DNA of 64,000 bases from Leclercia adecarboxylata (GCA_901472455.1 LR590464.1:2790001-2854000), one strand, 5' to 3'. Positions 52,261-63,605 are shown, numbered from the stretch's first letter. A program made the numbers and translations. The notes: generated by a model from the sequence alone, not told the origin.

Positions 52261-52285
52261 GAAACAGCGGCCGGGCCGCTGTTTC
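52261..52285 (-). terminator. Terminator of yeaY, overlapping a probable second FadR site
   Basis: GAAACAGCGGCC (52261-52272) and GGCCGCTGTTTC (52274-52285) form a perfect twelve-pair stem around one base; on the minus strand TTTTTTCC follows, so it should end yeaY. The plus strand 52269-52285, GGCCGGGCCGCTGTTTC, differs at two positions from the E. coli fadD O-D2 site as I remember it (GGCTGGTCCGCTGTTTC). It is about 93 bases from the first site, close to the E. coli spacing. Confidence 0.65.
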
Positions 52286-52306
52286 TTATTCAATAATAAC
52301 AGTTAC

Positions 52307-52892
52307 TTACTCTGTTACTACTGTCCGAACCTGAGCGGGTCCGGGGCCGTAAGCTGGCCAGCCACCGTAACCATAGCCATACCGCCAGGGGATGCGGTCC
52401 CCAGTACCAGGGATCGACCGGCGGCGGCATCATCACCTGCTGCACCACCCGCCAGCGTTTATAGCCGTTGGTTTGCAGGACCATAAATTTGTACGGCGTG
52501 TTGCCAATTTTGCCCTGCTCCGCGCCGGCAATCGTACCGACCACGGTGATCAGTTGACCACGGAAGTCCACCGGGTCGAGGAAACCATTCACATCGGCAT
52601 AGATGCGTCCGCGCGAGGCGTCACCCAGAATCGGCCGCGCACCGCTGTCCAGCGGAACGGTGGCGATTTCCAGACGGGTTTTCCCCTGCTGGTTGAAGAC
52701 CTCCACCACTTTGCCGCCGAAGCGTGCTTCCTGGCCGACATACAGTTCTGGGGCATTCATTACCCGGACCAGATCCTGCTGCGGCGTAGGGCTGCTGCCC
52801 TTGATCGCATCAGGGACAGAGACACATCCTGTTAATGCCAGGGCCAGCGCCCCGACGGTCAGCAGACGAACTACATATTTTTGAACCGCCAT
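52307..52892 (-). CDS. yeaY: Slp-family outer membrane lipoprotein YeaY
   Basis: About 195 residues. Lipoprotein signal [20 protein letters not shown] then TGC lipobox (Cys23). The Slp domain runs [40 protein letters not shown] and [20 protein letters not shown]. One frame change near 52390; the Gly/Tyr-rich end ([14 protein letters not shown]) is then as in E. coli. Role unknown; a paralogue of the stress lipoprotein Slp. It lies upstream of fadD and after tsaB. Confidence 0.92.
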
Positions 52893-52929
52893 GATGCGAC
52901 TCCTTTTTCTCAGGCTCTGATACTGAGAT

Positions 52930-53625
52930 TCACTCCCGGCCTGGAAGTTTCTTCCACGCTACGGTGTTTCGCAAATAAACCGGTTCGGCCTTCTCGACCG
53001 CCACGGTATTACCTGCGGCCAGCAGTTGACGGGCGATAGGCAGCATATCTTCCGCGGCAGGCAGCAGCACCTTGCCATCCACCAGCGTCAGGCCGCTCTC
53101 TTTTGCCATCTCCGGCCACGCTGGCCAGCCGGTTCCGACGGTTGCCCACTCGCCGGAAAGCTGCTTCATGCGCTCGCCCGCCGCTTCCGGCGTAAGTACA
53201 GCTTCGCTCTCTTCACCGCGCCATACGCCCTGCTCATCGCGGGTGTATTCCGCCCAGTAGACTTCGCCCATTCGGGCGTCGATGGCGGCCAGTACGCGGG
53301 TCGCCCCGGTGTTACGCCAGGCGCCCTCGGCCATAGTGGCGAGCGTCGAGACGCCAATCATCGGCAGTTCGGCACCCAGCGCCAGACCCTGGGCAATGCC
53401 AATACCGATGCGCACGCCGGTAAAGCTGCCGGGACCACGGCCATAGGCCAGGGCATCGAGATTATTCAGGGAGGTGTTGCCTTCGGCGAGGATCATCTTC
53501 ACCAAAGGCAGGATACGTTGGGTATGTTCCCGGGGGCACTCTTCGAAATGAGCACAGAGTTTACCGTCGTTCCACAGGGCAACAGAGCAGGCCTCTGTGG
53601 CGGTATCAATAGCCAGAATTCGCAT
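52930..53625 (-). CDS. tsaB: tRNA threonylcarbamoyladenosine synthesis protein TsaB
   Basis: Intact, 231 residues. ASKHA-fold protein starting [20 protein letters not shown] with [20 protein letters not shown]. TsaB pairs with TsaD and TsaE to make t6A at position 37 of ANN-decoding tRNAs; it is essential in E. coli. No break in this essential gene. Confidence 0.95.
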   Translation of the reverse strand: MRILAIDTATEACSVALWNDGKLCAHFEECPREHTQRILPLVKMILAEGNTSLNNLDALAYGRGPGSFTGVRIGIGIAQGLALGAELPMIGVSTLATMAEGAWRNTGATRVLAAIDARMGEVYWAEYTRDEQGVWRGEESEAVLTPEAAGERMKQLSGEWATVGTGWPAWPEMAKESGLTLVDGKVLLPAAEDMLPIARQLLAAGNTVAVEKAEPVYLRNTVAWKKLPGRE

Positions 53626-53691
53626 GTGTTGTCGCGCTCTCGCAAGGGTCAGTCACAAAAAGGCGCGCATTTTAACACACCCGTCAGTAAA

Positions 53692-55605
53692 TTACTCCGC
53701 CTCAGACGCCGCCAGGAAGCGCACCGCGCGATCGATATCCCGGGTGCGCGGTGCCGGCGGCAGGCTGGCGATAAATGTAGCCCCGTACGGGCGCATCACC
53801 AGCCGGTTATCGCAGATCACCAGTACCCCGCGATCGTCCACGTCGCGGATCAGACGCCCCACTCCCTGCTTAAGGGTGATAACCGCGTCCGGGAGCTGCA
53901 CCTCGTCAAAGGGATCGCCACCGCGCAGGCGGCAATCTTCCATGCGCGCCTTCAGCAGTGGATCGTCCGGCGAGGGTAAAGGGCAGTTTGTCGATGATCA
54001 CCAGCGACAGGGGCGTCGCCGCGCACGTCCACCCCTTCCCAGAAGCTGCTGGTCGCCACCAGCAGGGCGTTGCCTGCCGTGACAAACTGTTGCAACAGCT
54101 GCCCTTTGCTGGTTTCACCCTGCAACAGCACCGGCAGGGTCATGGTGGCCCGGAACTGCTCCGCCAGGTCACGCATCATGGCGTGCGAGGTACAGAGCAT
54201 AAAGCAGCGGCCGTTATTGGCCTCGATCATCGGTTTGAGCATGGCCGCCAGATGGCGGGCGGCGCCGGGCTGATTAGGCAGCGGCAAAATTACGCGGCAC
54301 GCAGAGCAGCGCCTGGGTGGCGTAATCAAAGGGGCTGGGCAGGAGCAGGGATTTCGCTTCTGTGATGCCGAGACGTTCGGTGAAGTGGTGCAGATCGTCG
54401 TTGACCGACAGCGTGGCGGAGGTAAAGATCCAGCTGCCCGGTTTCTGGGCCATCACTTCCTGGAACTTATCGGCCACCGTGAGCGGCGTCAGGGCAAGGG
54501 TAAAATGGCGTGAGTTGCATTCATACCAGTAGCTATAGCCTGGCTGGTTAAACTCTTTCAGCCGCTTCAGGCGGGCACGGTACAGCGTGGCGCGCTCGAA
54601 GGCGGCATCCAGCAGCGCCGAACGGCCGAGAGAGAGCTTCGCCACGTCGTAACAAAGCTCCAGCGCATCGTCGAGCAGCAGCAGCGCACGCTGGATATGC
54701 TGATCGGCCAGCACTTCGCGCAGATTGCCGCGATAGCCTGGATCGCCCAGCTGCATGCGGAAATCCTGCGTGCTTTGCGCCAGGCGGTCGCCGCACTTCT
54801 GCAGCTGCTGGGTATCTTTCAGTTCAGTGCGGTAGGCGATGGTGAAATCTTTCGCCAGGTCCAGCAACTGGCGGCTGGAGAGGGACTGGCCGAAATACTG
54901 ACTGGCGATATCGGGGAGCTGATGGGCTTCATCGAAAATCAATACGTCGGCCTCGGGATCAGCTCGCCAAAGCCGCCCTCCTTCACCACCATATCTGCGA
55001 GGAACAGATGATGGTTGACCACTACCACGTCGGCATCCATCGCCGTTTTACGTGCTTTGACCACGAAACAGTCTTTATATAAACGGGCAGTCGCTGCCGA
55101 GACAGTTATCATTGGTGCTGGTGACCAGCGGCCAGACGGCAGAATCTTCCGCCACATTGGCGCAGGTGCTGATGTCCCCGTCGAGGGTCTGGTTGACCCA
55201 GCTGCGCAGAATGATCACATCACTGAGGGTCTGTACCGGCAGATCGCCTCCCGCCAGCGCCTGTTGTTCGAGACGTTCAATACAGAGGTAGTTAGAGCGC
55301 CCTTTCAGCAAGGCCAGGCGGCCTTTGTATTTGAGGGCTTTGGCCACGGTGGGCAGATCGCGACTGTAAAGCTGATCCTGCAACGCTTTTGAGCCGGTGG
55401 AGATGATCACTTTCTTTTTGGCGCGCAGCGCGGGCGCGAGATAGGCATAGGTTTTACCGGTGCCGGTTCCTGCTTCTACCACCAGCGGCTGGGCGCTGTC
55501 GATGGCATCGGCGACCGCGTGCGCCATCTGACGCTGCGGCTCGCGCGGCTTAAAACCGGGAATTGCCTTTGCTAATTGTCCGTCTGCTGCGAAATCGTCT
55601 GCCAC
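53692..55605 (-). CDS. yoaA: DinG-family XPD-like helicase YoaA
   Basis: About 638 residues from GTG at 55605. Walker A EAGTGTGKTYAYLAP, the Fe-S cysteines around LGSDCP, and DEAHQLPDIASQYFG are followed by helicase motifs SWIFTSATLSVNDDLHHF, CTSHAMMRDLAEQF and VGRLIRDVDDRGVLVICDNR. Frame changes near 55085, 54950, 54290 and 53980. In E. coli it works with the HolC clamp-loader subunit in tolerance of azidothymidine and replication damage. A LexA-type box is just before the start. Confidence 0.93.
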
Positions 55606-55611
55606 TCTGCC

Positions 55612-55631
55612 CCCTGTATTTTTGCACAGGG
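55612..55631 (-). promoter_or_regulatory. LexA-type box ahead of yoaA
   Basis: CTG (55614-55616), ten bases, CAG (55627-55629), with outer CCC and GGG making an extended palindrome. It lies six bases from the yoaA GTG. LexA control of yoaA has been suggested in E. coli. This close to the start, it may cover the ribosome-binding site or transcription start. Confidence 0.65.
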
Positions 55632-55732
55632 GATTATGTCAGGCCGCTCGTCCTGGCGCCAGTCGAGAGTGACGCAGGCAAAACAATATGGCAGTCTTGC
55701 CTGCTGAAACAGACATTCATAAGGAAACCTGT

Positions 55733-56077
55733 ATGACAATTGTGCGCATTGATGCCGAAGCCCGCTGGTCAGATGTTGTGATCCACAACCAGACCCTGTA
55801 CTACACCGGCGTACCGGCGAATCTCGATGCTGAGGCCTATGAGCAGACCGCCAATACCCTGGCGCAGATCGACGCGGTGCTGGAAAAACAGGGCAGCGAC
55901 AAGTCCCGCATTCTGGATGCGACCATTTTCCTTGCCAGCAAAGACGATTTTGCGGCGATGAACAAAGCCTGGGATGAGTGGGTGGTGGCCGGTCACGCGC
56001 CTGTACGCTGCACGGTACAGGCGACGCTGATGAAACCGCAGTATAAGGTTGAGATTAAGATTATCGCCGCGGTGTAA
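55733..56077 (+). CDS. yoaB: RidA-family protein YoaB
   Basis: Intact, 114 residues from ATG at 55733 (MTIVRIDAEARWSDVVIHNQ), preceded by AAGGA. YjgF/RidA trimer fold with the Arg in GHAPVRCTVQATLMKPQYKV that binds imine or enamine intermediates in active members. It probably deaminates a reactive enamine or imine; the substrate is unknown. Divergent from yoaA. Confidence 0.93.
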   Translation: MTIVRIDAEARWSDVVIHNQTLYYTGVPANLDAEAYEQTANTLAQIDAVLEKQGSDKSRILDATIFLASKDDFAAMNKAWDEWVVAGHAPVRCTVQATLMKPQYKVEIKIIAAV

Positions 56078-56082
56078 GCGCG

Positions 56083-56268
56083 TTACTCTTCTTCATCCTC
56101 ATCTTCAAAGCGCGCCACGATCCGTTCGCCGGTATGGGTGGCGCGCAGCTCCTGTGCTACCTGAGAAATCGCCTGTCCGCTGCTCATCCCCTGGGACATC
56201 AGCTCCTGAATACGCTCGACGGCCTTTTGCTGCTGGTCGTGGCTCAGTGAAGGTAAACCTGCAAACAT
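56083..56268 (-). CDS. yoaH: UPF0181 protein YoaH
   Basis: Intact, about 61 residues from the ATG at 56268 ([20 protein letters not shown]). Mostly helical with [20 protein letters not shown] and an acidic tail FEDEDEEE. No function is known. Divergent from pabB and six bases from the convergent yoaB stop. Confidence 0.9.
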   Translation of the reverse strand: MFAGLPSLSHDQQQKAVERIQELMSQGMSSGQAISQVAQELRATHTGERIVARFEDEDEEE

Positions 56269-56329
56269 CGTCAACTCCTGCTAAATTATCAGCGCTAATT
56301 ATTTCACGCTGCCCGGTAGTCTACCACCC

Positions 56330-57687
56330 ATGAACCCGTTATCCCCCACTGTTTTGACATTACCCTGGCGCACGGACGCCGCAGAATTCTGGTTCGCGCC
56401 AATAAGCCATCTCCCCTGGGCAATGCTGCTGCACTCCGGCCATGCGGATCATCCTTACAGTCGCTTTGACATTCTGGTGGCCGACCCGCGCACGACGCTG
56501 GTGACCCATGGCGCGGATACCCTGATTGACGGTGTTCACTCGGACGCCTGCCCGTTGAGTTTGCTCCAGCAGGCGCTTGATGAGATGGGCCTGCCCTGCA
56601 CGCCGAATCCGGCCCTGCCCTTCCAGGGTGGCGCGCTGGGGTTGTTTGGCTACGACCTTGGCCGCCGCTTTGAAAAGCTGCCGGAACGGGCCGAGCGCGA
56701 TATCACCCTGGCAGACATGGCTGTCGGCCTGTATGACTGGGCGATCGTGGTCGATCATCAACAGCAAAGCGTCTCGCTGGTGTGCCATGGCGATGCCGGA
56801 GCAAGGCTGGCGTGGCTGGAATCACATCGCGCCCCCGCCACGGTGCCCGCGTTCCGGCTCACCTCCGGCTGGCAAGCCAATATGACGGCGGCGGAATACC
56901 GGGAAAAATTCGATCGCGTGCAGGCCTTTTTGCACAGCGGCGACTGCTATCAGGTGAATCTGGCCCAGCGTTTTCAGGCCAGCTATGAGGGCGACGAGTG
57001 GCAGGCCTTTACCCGGCTGAATGCCAGCAACCGCGCCCCGTTCAGCGCCTTTTTACGCCTTGAAGAGGGGGCCATTTTAAGTCTTTCGCCGGAGCGTTTT
57101 ATCCATCTGGCGGAGGGCGTCATCCAGACCCGGCCGATCAAAGGCACCCTGCCGCGGCTGGCGGAGGCAGATGCCGATCGCCAGCAGGCAGAAAAGCTCG
57201 CCGCCTCGCCGAAAGGATCGCGCCGGAGAACCTGATGATCGTCGATCTGATGCGCAACGACATTGGCCGGGTGGCGGAGCCAGGAAGCGTTGCGGGTGCC
57301 GGAGCTGTTCGTGGTGGAGCCTTTCCCTGCTGTGCATCATCTGGTCAGCACCATTACCGCCCGGCTGCCGCCTGCGCAGACCGCTTGCGATCTGCTGCGT
57401 GCCGCCTTCCCGGGCGGGTCGATCACCGGCGCGCCTAAAGTGCGGGCGATGGAAAATTATCGACGAGCTGGAGCCACATCGCCGAAACGCCTGGTGCGGC
57501 AGTATCGGCTATCTCAGTCTGTGCGGCGGGATGGGACACCAGCATTACCATCCGCACCCTGACGGCGGTGGCCGGACAGATCTACTGTTCCGCAGGCGGC
57601 GGTCTGGTGGCTGACAGCCAGGCGGCGGCGGAATATCAGGAAACCTTTGATAAAGTGAATCGTATTCTGCAACAACTGGAGAGCTAA
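56330..57687 (+). CDS. pabB: Aminodeoxychorismate synthase component I
   Basis: About 453 residues. It makes 4-amino-4-deoxychorismate from chorismate with ammonia from PabA, for folate. The anthranilate-synthase-like core shows GDCYQVNLAQRFQASYEGDE, ILSLSPERFIHL, PIKGTLPR and, after frame changes near 57225, 57287, 57465 and 57530, ENLMIVDLMRNDIGRVAEPG, FPGGSITGAPKVRAMEIIDE and YCSAGGGLVADS. Start at 56330 has AACCC nearby; the exact start is uncertain within a few codons. Confidence 0.93.
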
Positions 57688-57690
57688 CTG

Positions 57691-58270
57691 GTGGATACCC
57701 GCGACCTGACCCTCGACAACTTTTTATCGCGTTTTCAGCTTTTGCGCCCGCAGGTGAACAGCACCTCATTGAATCAGCGTCAGGCGGCGGTGTTAATCCC
57801 GGTGGTGCGTCGGGAGCAACCGGGTCTGCTGCTGACCCGTCGTTCCTCGCAGATGCGTAAACATGCCGGTCAGGTGGCGTTTCCTGGCGGCGCGGTGGAC
57901 AGCACCGACGCGTCGTTGATTGCCGCAGCTCTGCGCGAGGCGCAAGAAGAGGTGGCGATCCCGCCGCATAAAGTCGAGGTGATTGGTGTCCTGCCACCCG
58001 GTGGACAGCGTGACCGGTTTTCAGGTGACGCCGGTTGTCGGGATTATCCCACCAAATTTGCACTACCATGCCAGCGTTGACGAAGTGGAGTCGGTTTTCG
58101 AAATGCCATTGGCGGAAGCCCTGCGTTTGGGTCGTTATCATCCCCTGGATATTCAACGCCGTGGTCACGATCATCGGGTGTGGCTCTCGTGGTATCAGCA
58201 TTATTTTGTCTGGGGCATGACCGCAGGAATTATTCGCGAGCTGGCGCTACAGATCGGCCTGAAACCTTGA
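57691..58270 (+). CDS. nudL: Nudix CoA pyrophosphatase-like hydrolase
   Basis: About 193 residues, GTG start at 57691, three bases after the pabB stop, so likely co-translated. The Nudix box reads [20 protein letters not shown] then EEVAI; a preceding QVAFPGG is typical of the CoA-pyrophosphatase subgroup. One frame change near 57998 leads into [12 protein letters not shown] and the C-terminal [20 protein letters not shown]. The substrate in E. coli is not proven. Confidence 0.92.
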
Positions 58271-58453
58271 CTATACTTTACATTCGGCTCTGTTTTACTC
58301 CTTTGCGATCCGCCTCCCGCTATTAGTTAATCCCGTCTTAGCCATTAGTTTAATTCATGTGAATAGTTAAGCTGACGACGGGCTTCCCTCTTACACTATG
58401 CGAAGTTATTACATCGTTACTGGAAAACTGGTAACCCTGTCAGGAGTGTTAAA

Positions 58454-59821
58454 GTGATTAGTATATTCGACATGTTCAAAGTGGGGATTGGTCCCTCTTC
58501 TTCCCACACTGTCGGGCCAATGAAAGGCCGGTAAACAGTTCGTCGATGACCCTGGTCGAAAAAGGATTACTGGACAGCATTACTCGTGTGGCTGTGGACG
58601 TTTACGGTTCACTGTCATTAACGGGTAAAGGCCACCACACCGATATCGCCATTATTATGGGTCTGGCCGGAAATATGCCGGACACCGTAGATATTGACGC
58701 CATTCCGGCGTTTATCCGCGACGTGGAAACGCGCGGTCGTCTGCTGCTGGCCAATGGCCGGCAGGAAGTGGATTTCCCCGCAGGACGACGGCATGCGTTT
58801 TCGCAGCGACAACCTCTCGTTGCATGAAAACGGGATGCAGATCCACGCCTTTAACGGCGATAAAGTGGTCTACAGCAAAACCTATTACTCCATCGGCGGC
58901 GGCTTTATTGTCGACGAAGAGCATTTCGGTAAAGACACTGCGGGCGACGTGAACGTGCCTTACCCGTTCTCGTCAGCAAAAGAGATGCTGGATTGCTGCA
59001 AAGAGACCGGCCTGTCCCTCTCTGGCATGGTGATGCAGAACGAACTGGCGCTGCACAGCAAAAAAGAGATTGAAGACTATTTTGCTAACGTCTGGCAGAC
59101 CATGCGTGCCTGTATCGATCGCGGCATCAACACCGAAGGCGTGTTGCCTGGCCCGCTGCGTGTACCGCGTCGTGCTCTGCCCTACGCCGGATGCTGGTCA
59201 CCACCGATAAGTATTCCAACGATCCGATGAACGTGATCGACTGGGTCAACATGTTTGCCCTGGCGGTGAACGAAGAGAACGCCGCGGGTGGACGTGTCGT
59301 GACGGCACCGACCAACGGTGCCTGCGGTATCGTTCCGGCGGTACTGGCCTACTACGATCACTTTATCGAATCGGTTAGCCCGGACATCTACATCCGCTAC
59401 TTCCTCGCCGCGGGCGCGGTGGGTGCGCTGTATAAGATGAAACGCCTCTATTTCCGGCGCCGAAGTGGGCTGTCAGGGTGAAGTTGGCGTGGCCTGTTCG
59501 ATGGCGGCGGCCGGTCTCGCTGAGCTGCTGGGCGCCAGCCCGGAACAGGTGTGCGTCGCCGCAGAGATCGGCATGGAGCATAACCTCGGTCTGACCTGCG
59601 ACCCGGTTGCCGGTCAGGTGCAGGTGCCTTGCATCGAACGTAACGCCATTGCCTCGGTGAAAGCCATCAACGCCTCACGCATGGCCATGCGCCGCACCAG
59701 CGAACCGCGCGTCTCGCTGGATAAGGTGATCGAAACCATGTATGAAACCGGCAAAGACATGAACGCCAAATACCGCGAAACCTCTCGCGGCGGGCTGGCG
59801 ATCAAGGTGCAGTGCGACTAA
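58454..59821 (+). CDS. sdaA: L-serine deaminase I
   Basis: About 454 residues from GTG at 58454 ([20 protein letters not shown]). An iron-sulfur enzyme that turns L-serine into pyruvate and ammonia. Family blocks are [36 protein letters not shown], and [20 protein letters not shown] with VPCIERN, which bring the cluster Cys. Small indels near 58525, 58548, 58780, 59178 and 59445 interrupt it. The upstream region has an ATTCATGTGAAT dyad (58354-58365), whose partner is unknown. Confidence 0.94.
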
Positions 59822-59863
59822 TCCTCTGACGACGTCCCTGCAACTATTGTCTTTCATACCCTT

Positions 59864-59890
59864 TTCGCCCATCTGATACGGATGGGCGAA
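59864..59890 (+). terminator. Terminator-like hairpin after sdaA
   Basis: TTCGCCCATC (59864-59873) and GATGGGCGAA (59881-59890) form a ten-pair stem with a seven-base loop, then TTTC. It lies 43 bases past the sdaA stop and before pdeD. Confidence 0.75.
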
Positions 59891-59986
59891 TTTCATGAAC
59901 TTTTCTCGTTACCTGAAATAATGCCCACTACACTACCTGAGTTGCCACGGGCATTCACGCCAGTGGCTTTTTCGGGTGGCCGTGGC

Positions 59987-61582
59987 ATGCAAACAGCTCA
60001 CAGGATAATTACCAATTATCGCCGCAAACGGATTATCGTCTGCCTGGTGTTGTCACTTACTACCCTCGTTTGCACGCTAATTATTGGCTTTATTTCACAG
60101 CGCAATTTAAATCAGCAATCTACCGCCGCCTTCGTGTCACATGCGGTTGAAACGCTGGATAAGATCCTGCAGCCTCTGGAGACCGGGCGCGACGTGGTGC
60201 AACCGCTGATCGGCCTGCCCCTGCATGGAGGTCAATTTCTTACTGCGTAAACAGGCCGCCTCCCTGCAAACCGGTGCGCTCGATTGGCCTGATCAAAGAC
60301 GGCATTCTCTACTGTTCCAGCATGTTCGGCGAACGCGATATTCCCATCAGCCAGTTCCAGCCCCAACTGCCCGCCTCCCAGCCTTTACTGTTCTCACTAC
60401 CGATGAGGCCTTGCTGCAAGGCAGCCCCGGTGCTTATTCAGTGGTATCCGGTGCCCGGCGAAGGTGACGATGGGGTCATGGAAATTGTCAATATCGAGCT
60501 CATTGCCCGACTGCTGCTGGAGCCAGAGCTGCCGATCATCAACGACGTCAACCTCAGCGTGGGCGGAAAACATCTGAATCATGACCGCCAGCTCTCGGAT
60601 GCGCTGGTGTTTGACAGCGACCAGACAGTGTATCAGCAGGCCTCCGGCAATTTCCCTTTCACCATTACCGTGAACGGCCCCGGCCCGACGGACCTGGCGC
60701 TGAGAAGCCTGCCCTTACAGCTGCCGCTGGCGGTGATACTCACCATGCTGGTGGGGTATATCGCCTGGCTTGCCACTGCCAGTCGGATGAGCTTTACGCG
60801 AGAGATCAATTACGGGCTGGCGACCGGTGAGTTCGAGCTGTTTTGCCAGCCGCTGATCGATGCCCAAAAGCAGGATTGTGTCGGGGTGGAAATTCTTCTG
60901 CGCTGGAATAACCCGCGGCAGGGGTGGATTTCTCCGGATATCTTTATTCCGCTGGCAGAGGAGCATAACCTGATTGTCCCCCCTCACCCGCTACGTGCTG
61001 ATTGAAACCGTCAACCATCTGCCAATATTCCCCACCGTGTCGGGTTTTCATATTGGCATTAACGTGGCGGCCAGCCATTTTCGCGACGGGGTGCTTCTCC
61101 ACGACCTGAACCACGTCTGGTTCAGCGCCCAGCCAGCACAGCAACTGGTGATTGAACTTACCGAGCGCGATACCCTGCTGGAGATGGATTACAACATTGT
61201 GGAGGCACTGCATCAGAAAGGGGTCAAGCTGGCGATCGATGATTTCGGCACCGGCAACAGCTCGCTCTCGTGGCTGGAAAAACTCAATCCTGAGGTGCTA
61301 AAAATTGATAAATCCTTCACCGCCGCTATTGGCACCGATGCCGTTAATTCGACGGTGACGGATATTATTATTGCCTCGCTCAACGCCTGAACATTGAGCT
61401 GGTGGCGGAGGGGGTGGAGACCTGCGACCAGGCCCAGCCATCTTCGCCTGCACGGCGTGGAGTTTTTGCAGGGGTTCCTGTATGCGCGGCCAATGCCACT
61501 GCGGGATTTCCCGCAGTGGCTGGCGGAGAGTTCACCTCCGCCAGCCACGCATAACGGGACGATGATGCCGCTATTACCCTGA
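59987..61582 (+). CDS. pdeD: c-di-GMP phosphodiesterase with CSS sensor domain
   Basis: About 530 residues from the ATG at 59987 (MQTAHRIITNYRRKRIIVCL). Two membrane helices bracket a periplasmic CSS domain (ILYCSSMFGERD). The cytosolic EAL domain holds VGVEILLRWNNPRQGWISPD, GINVAASHF, LVIELTERD, LAIDDFGTGNSSLSWLEKL, LKIDKSFTAAIG and LVAEGVE, the full catalytic set, with EILL for EAL. Frame changes near 60235, 60285, 60980, 61390 and 61440. It cleaves c-di-GMP, probably under disulfide control as in other CSS enzymes. Its stop abuts the yoaE stop. Confidence 0.92.
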
Positions 61583-63143
61583 TTACTCTTCTTCGTCGTG
61601 GGCAGATTGCTCTTTAACAATGCGCACCAGGTCAACGCGGTAATCATTGGCGGTTACGATTGTTATCTTCAGCGGCGGTAATTCGAGAACATCACCGGTA
61701 CGCGGGATTTGACCGTTAACGGCAATCACCAGACCGGCCACCGTCGCAATATCCTCATCGTGGTTGGTCAGATGTTCCAGACCCAGCGTATGTTGCAGAG
61801 CATGCAGGTCAGTGGTGCCTTTGACCAGCCAGCCATCACCGTCATTGATGATTTCTGGCGTTTCGTCAGCATCCGGGAACTCACCGGCAATCGCTTCCAG
61901 TACGTCCAGCGGCGTAACCAGACCCTGTACCACGCCAAACTCGTTGGTCACGATAACAAAGCTACCCCGGGCACGGCGCAGTACGCCAAGCAGGTTGATC
62001 GGGTCGAGGGTTTCTGGCACCACGATGGCAGGCGACGCAGCGGCAATGGCTTCAACGTTTGCCCCCCTCTTCCAGCGCCACCAGCATCTCTTTGGCGCGC
62101 ACAACACCAATGATCTCATCCAGCTCACCGCGACACACCGGGAACAGGCTATGCGGGGAGGAGAGCAGCTGCTGGCGGATTTCTTCCACGCTCAGGCTGG
62201 CGTCAACCCAGCTGATCTCGCCACGCGGGGTCATGATCCCACGCAGTGAGCGCGAGGCCAGCGACAGAACGCCGTTGATCATATAACGCTCTTCTTCCAC
62301 AAAGGCGCCTTCCGGGACCGGCACCGGAACATGGTTATCGCTGTCCTGCTGGGCTTTGGCTTCACGGCGGCCGCCCATCAGACGCAGGATCGCATCAGCG
62401 GTACGGGCACGCAGCGGCTGGTTTGACTGCTGGCGAATAAAGTTGCGACGGGCAATCTGGTTAAACATCTCTATAATGATGGAGAAACCAATTGCGGCGT
62501 ACAGATAGCCTTTCGGAATATGGAAGCCGAAACCTTCTGCCACCAGGCTCAGACCAATCATCAGCAGGAAGCTCAGACAGAGCACCACCACGGTCGGATG
62601 CTGGTTGACGAATCGTGTCAACGGCTTCGAGGCGAGCAACATCACCGCCATCGCAATGATCACGGCAGCCATCATCACCGGCAGATGGTTCACCATACCG
62701 ACAGCGGTAATCACCGCGTCGAGGGAGAAGACGGCATCCAGCACCACAATTTGCAGTACCACCACCCAGAAGCTGGCGTAGCCTTTACCGTGTCCGTCAT
62801 CATGCTGGCGGTTTTCCAGCCGTTCATGAAGCTCGGTTGTGGCTTTGAAGAGCAGGAATATCCCCCCCAGCAGCATGATCAGGTCACGCCCTGAGAAGGT
62901 GAAATCGAATGCGGTGAACAGCGGTTGCGTCAGCGTCACCATCCAGGAGATGACCGACAGCAGTGCAAGACGCATGATCAGCGCCAGTGACAGGCCGATT
63001 AAACGTGCTTTATCTCGTTGTTTAGGCGGAAGTTTATCGGCAAGGATAGCAATAAACACCAGGTTATCGATGCCGAGAACGATCTCAAGCACAACCAGCG
63101 TGAGCAATCCTACCCAGATTTGCGGGTCCATTAAGAATTCCAT
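61583..63143 (-). CDS. yoaE: TerC-family membrane protein with CBS and CorC/HlyC domains
   Basis: About 520 residues. N-terminal TerC domain of seven helices ([60 protein letters not shown]), then two CBS domains ([40 protein letters not shown]), and a C-terminal transporter-associated CorC_HlyC domain. One frame change at a C run near 62066. TerC proteins move or sense metal ions; for relatives such as Alx, manganese is the reported ion. The leader is long (see findings). Confidence 0.93.
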
Positions 63144-63605
63144 GACAAGCTCCTGCTAAAGGAATGGCAAAACGGCGCCACGACAGATTCGGGCGAAACG
63201 GTAAAAGGCGTTAACAGTGAGTGGCGTGAATAGCCGGTAAGGCTGGCCAGAGTTGGCCGGATGTGTGACTGGCGTCGGTGACGGTCCATACAGTGGGCTA
63301 CTGCCCAATACTCCTGACAAGTAAACGGAAGCTAAACATATCAGAGACCTGGGCTTTGTGGCAAAGATTTACTTTCCTTTGCAAACAGATGTTTCCGTGC
63401 TTATTTCGATCACAGAAATATCTGGTTGGCTTAGGCTAAATTACGGATCTTCATCACATAAATTATTTTTTCACTGTCTAAAATAAATCGCGTAAGTCTT
63501 AGTTCATTGAACTCTAACCCTTATCTGAATCGATTCGTTCTTTCGAAGATGATCACTAATGCCTCACTCGTGCGGGGCATTAACGATATTAAAAGGAGGT
63601 AGCAA
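63144..63605. promoter_or_regulatory. 462-base yoaE/manX intergenic control region
   Basis: No gene is seen. On the manX side a CRP-like site (63443-63458, ACGGATCTTCATCACA, good right half TCACA) stands about 41 bases ahead of a start predicted from the TAAAAT -10 (63479-63484), the class II spacing. A second TCACA half-site is at 63410-63414. On the yoaE side a structured leader (63200-63330) contains GGGCAGTAGCCC. In E. coli manXYZ is controlled by CRP and Mlc. Confidence 0.55.
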
